DNA from: Actinoallomurus bryophytorum
GTDB taxonomy: Bacteria > Actinomycetota > Actinomycetes > Streptosporangiales > Streptosporangiaceae
Reading direction: 5' to 3'
NCBI RefSeq assembly: GCF_006716425.1
Contig: NZ_VFOZ01000002.1
Coordinates: 1,054,001-1,118,000 of the forward strand
DNA length: 64,000 nt
Shown: positions 61,367 through 64,000 of the stretch, piece after piece
Layout: every line of letters starts with the position of its first letter
How positions within the stretch are numbered: position 1 is the first letter of the stretch
The notes under the pieces: generated by a model
Told to the model about the DNA's origin: nothing
The model's database searches: none
Seen by the model: the letters and a program-made list of their open reading frames with translations, nothing else
Position numbers and translations under genes: made by a program

Positions 61367-61406
61367 GACCGCCGTCCTCCGGTGTGAACACCGGCGGACG
61401 GCGGTC
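61367..61406 (-). terminator. Terminator between the DsbA-like gene and lgt
   Basis: GACCGCCGTCCTCCGGTG pairs with CACCGGCGGACGGCGGTC with one mismatch, an 18-bp stem with loop TGAA. It ends the MauE-DsbA unit. Confidence 0.8.
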
Positions 61407-61421
61407 GTACCTACCTTCTCG

Positions 61422-62240
61422 TCACTTCTTGGCCGTCGCCGACGGGCTGGCCGCCGGTGCGCTCGGCGGCGAGCTCGCCGCTGCGGGCTTGGCGGCGAGG
61501 ATGGCCTTCTCGAGGTTCTTCGCGTTGAGCAGGGTGCTGTTGAGGTCCATCGACTGCCCGTTGAGGAAGACGGTCGGAGTCCCGGTCACCTTGCGGGTGG
61601 TCTCGGCGTAGTTGGTCATCGAGTCGATCTGCGACTGCTTCTGGTTGCCGTTCACACACTGCTGGAACTGCGGAGTGGCGAACCCGAGGTCCTTCGCCCA
61701 GCCGATGAGGTCCTTGTTGGAGAAGCCGTTCGAGCCCTCCGCGGGCTGGTGCTTGTAGATCGTGTCGTGGTACTGGATCCACTTGTCCGCGGGGGCGCAC
61801 AGGGCGGCGTTGGCGGCGCGCTGGGAGTTGCCCCGGATCGGATCGGGCTGCTGCTTGAACAGCCAGAACGGGTAGTACAGGACGTTGACCTTGCCCTCGG
61901 CGGCCAACCTCTTGATCGTGCTACCGCTGGAGTTTTCGAACTCATGGCAGATCGGGCACTGGAAGTCCTCGAAGAGCTCCAGTTTGGGGGCCTGGGCACC
62001 CGGCTTGGACGCGAGGATCGCCCCGTCGCTCTGGCGGGTCGCGGGAGCGAGCGCTCCGGAGTAGGTGCTCGTGTCCTTCTTGTTGACGAAGTACACCGTG
62101 ATGACCACGGCCAGCGCCACAATGACAAGCCCGCTCAGGGTGATCATCAGCCGCCGCGTCCGCTGCTGCTTCTGCACCTGACGCTTGCGTTCCTCCGCCA
62201 GCCGCTCGCGGGCCGACCGCTGTCGAGCGGCCTTACTCAT
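61422..62240 (-). CDS. Membrane-anchored DsbA-like thiol oxidoreductase
   Basis: This 272-residue protein has a basic cytosolic start, one membrane segment (32-51) and an extracytoplasmic thioredoxin-fold domain with active site CPIC (Cys95, Cys98) in FEDFQCPICHEFE and cis-Pro loop GTPTVFLNG. Two further Cys (in NAALCAP and FQQCVNG) may form a structural disulfide. It is predicted to oxidise or isomerise disulfides in exported proteins. It follows the MauE-like gene by 38 bp. Confidence 0.94.
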   Translation of the reverse strand: MSKAARQRSARERLAEERKRQVQKQQRTRRLMITLSGLVIVALAVVITVYFVNKKDTSTYSGALAPATRQSDGAILASKPGAQAPKLELFEDFQCPICHEFENSSGSTIKRLAAEGKVNVLYYPFWLFKQQPDPIRGNSQRAANAALCAPADKWIQYHDTIYKHQPAEGSNGFSNKDLIGWAKDLGFATPQFQQCVNGNQKQSQIDSMTNYAETTRKVTGTPTVFLNGQSMDLNSTLLNAKNLEKAILAAKPAAASSPPSAPAASPSATAKK

Positions 62241-62278
62241 CTGGTCTCCTCTGAAATTTCGTTTAACGGCTCAGGTGC

Positions 62279-62791
62279 TTAGAGCCCGAGCCAGCGATCG
62301 AGCGCGGCCTTGCCGCGCGGGAACACCATGAGCCAGGCCGCCAGAACGAGGAAGCCGAGGTCTCGGAAGATCTCCCTAAGGTAGTGGGTCTGGCCCTTGG
62401 AGACCTGCCCCCCACCGCCGAAACAGCCGCAGTCGATGGCCAGCCCTCGCGCCCACACCGAGATGATCCCGGCGATGAAGACGACGAACAGCAGGCCGAC
62501 GCAGATCGCCATGGTCCGTGTGGCGAACCCGAGCAGGATCATCGCGGCGAGCGCCATCTCCAGCACCGGCAGGCCGAGCGCCACGGGCGCGACCATGCTC
62601 TGCGGCAGGATCCGGTAAGAGGACACTGCGACCTTCTGCAGCCCCTCCGCCTCACTGAACTTGGCAAATCCGGCGATGCCGAGAATGGCCGCGAGCGCGA
62701 CGCGGACCACCAAGGTGATCCACTCCTGCTGCCGCAGCAGGGCACGCGGAACTCTCTGTCCGCCTCCGGCGGCCGCCATCTCTCCAGCCAC
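62279..62791 (-). CDS. MauE/DoxX-like membrane protein
   Basis: This 170-residue protein has four membrane segments and a CxC pair (Cys121, Cys123) in AIDCGCFGGGGQVSKGQ, the MauE hallmark. MauE-type proteins work in extracytoplasmic thiol redox chemistry, and the adjacent DsbA-like gene suggests the two form an oxidising couple like DsbB-DsbA or VKOR-DsbA. AGGA seven bases upstream supports the GTG start. Confidence 0.92.
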   Translation of the reverse strand: MAGEMAAAGGGQRVPRALLRQQEWITLVVRVALAAILGIAGFAKFSEAEGLQKVAVSSYRILPQSMVAPVALGLPVLEMALAAMILLGFATRTMAICVGLLFVVFIAGIISVWARGLAIDCGCFGGGGQVSKGQTHYLREIFRDLGFLVLAAWLMVFPRGKAALDRWLGL

Positions 62792-63677
62792 AGTCGTTTC
62801 CTAACGGTTTCGCGATCCGGCGCGCGCCAGCTTAGGCGGTGAACCATAAGACCGCTGTCAAGCGCGCGGGCAACATCCTGTCACTTTCGTGCTTGCGGTG
62901 AGTGGCTGAGGGGGGGTCCTGTGGATAACCGCCATCGCGAGCCGAGTCCAGGTAGACGCGTCGCGAGGCGCGGGCGGGAGTCCGTCCGGGTCCGGCGCCG
63001 CACGTCACGCCGATCCGGTTCCGCTCGACGGAGACGACCTCGTCTTCGCCACGTACGAGTCCGAGCGTCAAGGGCGAGGCCCTACGCCGCGACCCGCGTC
63101 CGCGTGGACGACACCCTGCCGATCCGACGACGCGGCCGGACGCCACCCTGGCGCCCTGCGGCGAGCCGGCAGGGCTCCCCTCCTGCTGGGCGGCGCCCAG
63201 CAGGCCACCTCGCGACATCGGTCGTCGGCCGACGCCAGGCTCCCCCGCCCTGCGGCGCGCCGCCTGGACCTCGCCCGCTACGGACGGATTCGTCCGACAC
63301 GCCTGGGCGCGTCCGACAGACCCGTGATCGAGGTCCGCCCGCCGCTTGCCGCCGGTCACCCGACCTACGCCAGGCTCCCCGCCTTACGACGTGCCACCTG
63401 ACACGCCCCTTACGAACGGGATCCGTCCGAAACACCTCGGTGTGTCCGACAGACCCGTGATCGACGTCCGCCCGCCACGTCGCCGCCGGTCACCCAACCG
63501 ACGCCAGGCTCCCCCGCCCTGCGACGCGCCACCAGAACACCGCCCCTCACGGACGGGATCCATCCAAAACACCTCGGCGCGTCCGACAAACCCGTGATCG
63601 ACATCCGCCCGCCACGTCGCCGCCGGTCACCCGGCCGACGTCAAGCCCCCCGCGACGCGTCGCCTGAAAACCGCTCC
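62792..63677. other. Gene-free stretch between the MauE-like gene and trpA
   Basis: No gene is supported. The first ~300 bases show nothing recognisable; the rest is a tandem array related to the MITE-like element. Confidence 0.6.
63234..63677. repeat. Tandem array of ~135-bp units related to the MITE-like element
   Basis: Units beginning GCCAGGCTCCCC start at 63234, 63369 and 63503, with a shortened GTCAAGCCCCCC unit at 63640 (spacings 135, 134, 137). Read on the minus strand each contains TGTCGGACG, CGTAGCGGGCG and GTCCAGGCGGCG-type boxes that match the elements at 23.1 and 29.4 kb. The array ends at the trpA stop codon. Confidence 0.75.
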
Positions 63678-64000
63678 CTAAGAGCGGGTGCCGTCCAACA
63701 CGCCCTGGCGCCGGACGCCGGCGGCGAGTTCGGCGGTGAGTTCGCGTATGGACTTCAGGCCCTCCTCCGGTGAGGGCGCGTCGAGCAGCCGGCGGATGAA
63801 CGCCGAGCCGACGATCACGCCGTCGGAGAAGGCCGCGACCTCGGCCGCCTGCACGCCGTTGCTCACGCCCAGGCCGAGGCCGATGGGCAGCCGGGAGCCG
63901 GGTGCCATGGCCTTGCGGGTGCGTTCGACCAGGCGGGCGGCGCCCGTGTCCACGGCCGAGCGCGCCCCGGTGACGCCCATGACGGACGCGGCGTAGACGA
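63678..64000 (-). CDS. trpA: Tryptophan synthase alpha chain (C-terminal part; 5' end outside window)
   Basis: The last ~107 residues of TrpA are present. The enzyme splits indole-3-glycerol phosphate to indole for the beta subunit. [14 protein letters not shown], the phosphate-binding [21 protein letters not shown] and [13 protein letters not shown] are conserved. The gene runs off the right edge; trpB should lie beyond. Confidence 0.93.
   Translation of the reverse strand, partial: VYAASVMGVTGARSAVDTGAARLVERTRKAMAPGSRLPIGLGLGVSNGVQAAEVAAFSDGVIVGSAFIRRLLDAPSPEEGLKSIRELTAELAAGVRRQGVLDGTRS

Noticed and set aside
62832-63435. 175- and 117-residue minus-strand frames before trpA
   Set aside because: They translate the repeat family (GEVQAARRRAG-type strings) and change frame between units.

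Overview
The window is 64 kb of very GC-rich DNA with dense, short-spaced genes, many GTG and some TTG starts, and 1-11 bp stop/start overlaps. The gene set (four-S1-domain RpsA, ANTAR response regulator next to pyk, DsbA/MauE thiol proteins, Tat-exported phosphoesterase, Lgt with a hydrophilic tail) points to a filamentous actinomycete. The order pyrG...uvrB-coaE-rpsA-polA-liv-pdtaR-pyk-gltDB-lgt-trpA resembles the Streptomyces chromosome core. My guess is Streptosporangiales/Thermomonosporaceae, but this is inference from content, not a search.

Layout. 1-4.9 kb, minus strand: end of a XerD-type recombinase, a NUDIX hydrolase and CTP synthase as one coupled unit, then a coiled-coil protein built of heptad-phased super-repeats. 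5.1-17.1 kb, plus strand: proline iminopeptidase; a coupled trio of thiolase-like protein, Zn-ribbon/OB-fold partner and nitronate monooxygenase; a DHFR-like protein; a two-component pair; a B12-type radical SAM protein coupled to a crotonase-fold protein; a 942-residue membrane receptor-like protein; and a cold-shock protein. 17.1-19.3 kb is a gene-free repeat island carrying a coaE fragment. 19.3-32.8 kb, mostly minus: uvrB, coaE, GNAT, a membrane EEP-domain protein, rpsA, polysaccharide deacetylase and polA, with GDPD on the plus strand. 32.8-34.1 kb, plus strand: a hotdog thioesterase and a lipoprotein. 34.2-40.0 kb, minus strand: a complete branched-chain amino-acid type ABC importer and pdtaR. 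40.0-42.4 kb: a tRNA with anticodon CAA, a degraded LAGLIDADG-like gene and a second repeat island. 42.4-48.7 kb: pyk, DUF1003, DJ-1/PfpI, phosphoesterase, beta-propeller and YceI genes. 48.9-62.8 kb, minus strand: gltD, gltB, three tandem paralogous membrane proteins, VIT/CCC1, lgt, DsbA-like and MauE-like. 62.8-63.7 kb holds tandem repeats ahead of the end of trpA.

The most unusual items are these. (1) Three adjacent single-pass membrane proteins share an extracytoplasmic domain with two cysteines exactly 18 residues apart, and have very different cytosolic disordered tails. One tail is about 417 residues of YPPD/GQGAYGEP and Arg-Gly repeats. (2) A roughly 160-bp MITE-like element is present as two dispersed copies and as a tandem array; in one copy its terminal repeat supplies the stop codon of a GNAT gene. 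(3) A tRNA with Leu anticodon CAA has a short, class I variable loop. (4) A three-membrane-segment protein carries an extracellular type I periplasmic-binding fold. (5) Repeat islands sit directly at the 3' ends of uvrB, polA, pyk and trpA.

Limits: all identifications are by eye from motifs. Start codons of several genes are chosen by ribosome-binding sites and family length and may be off by some codons. No database search or folding calculation was run.
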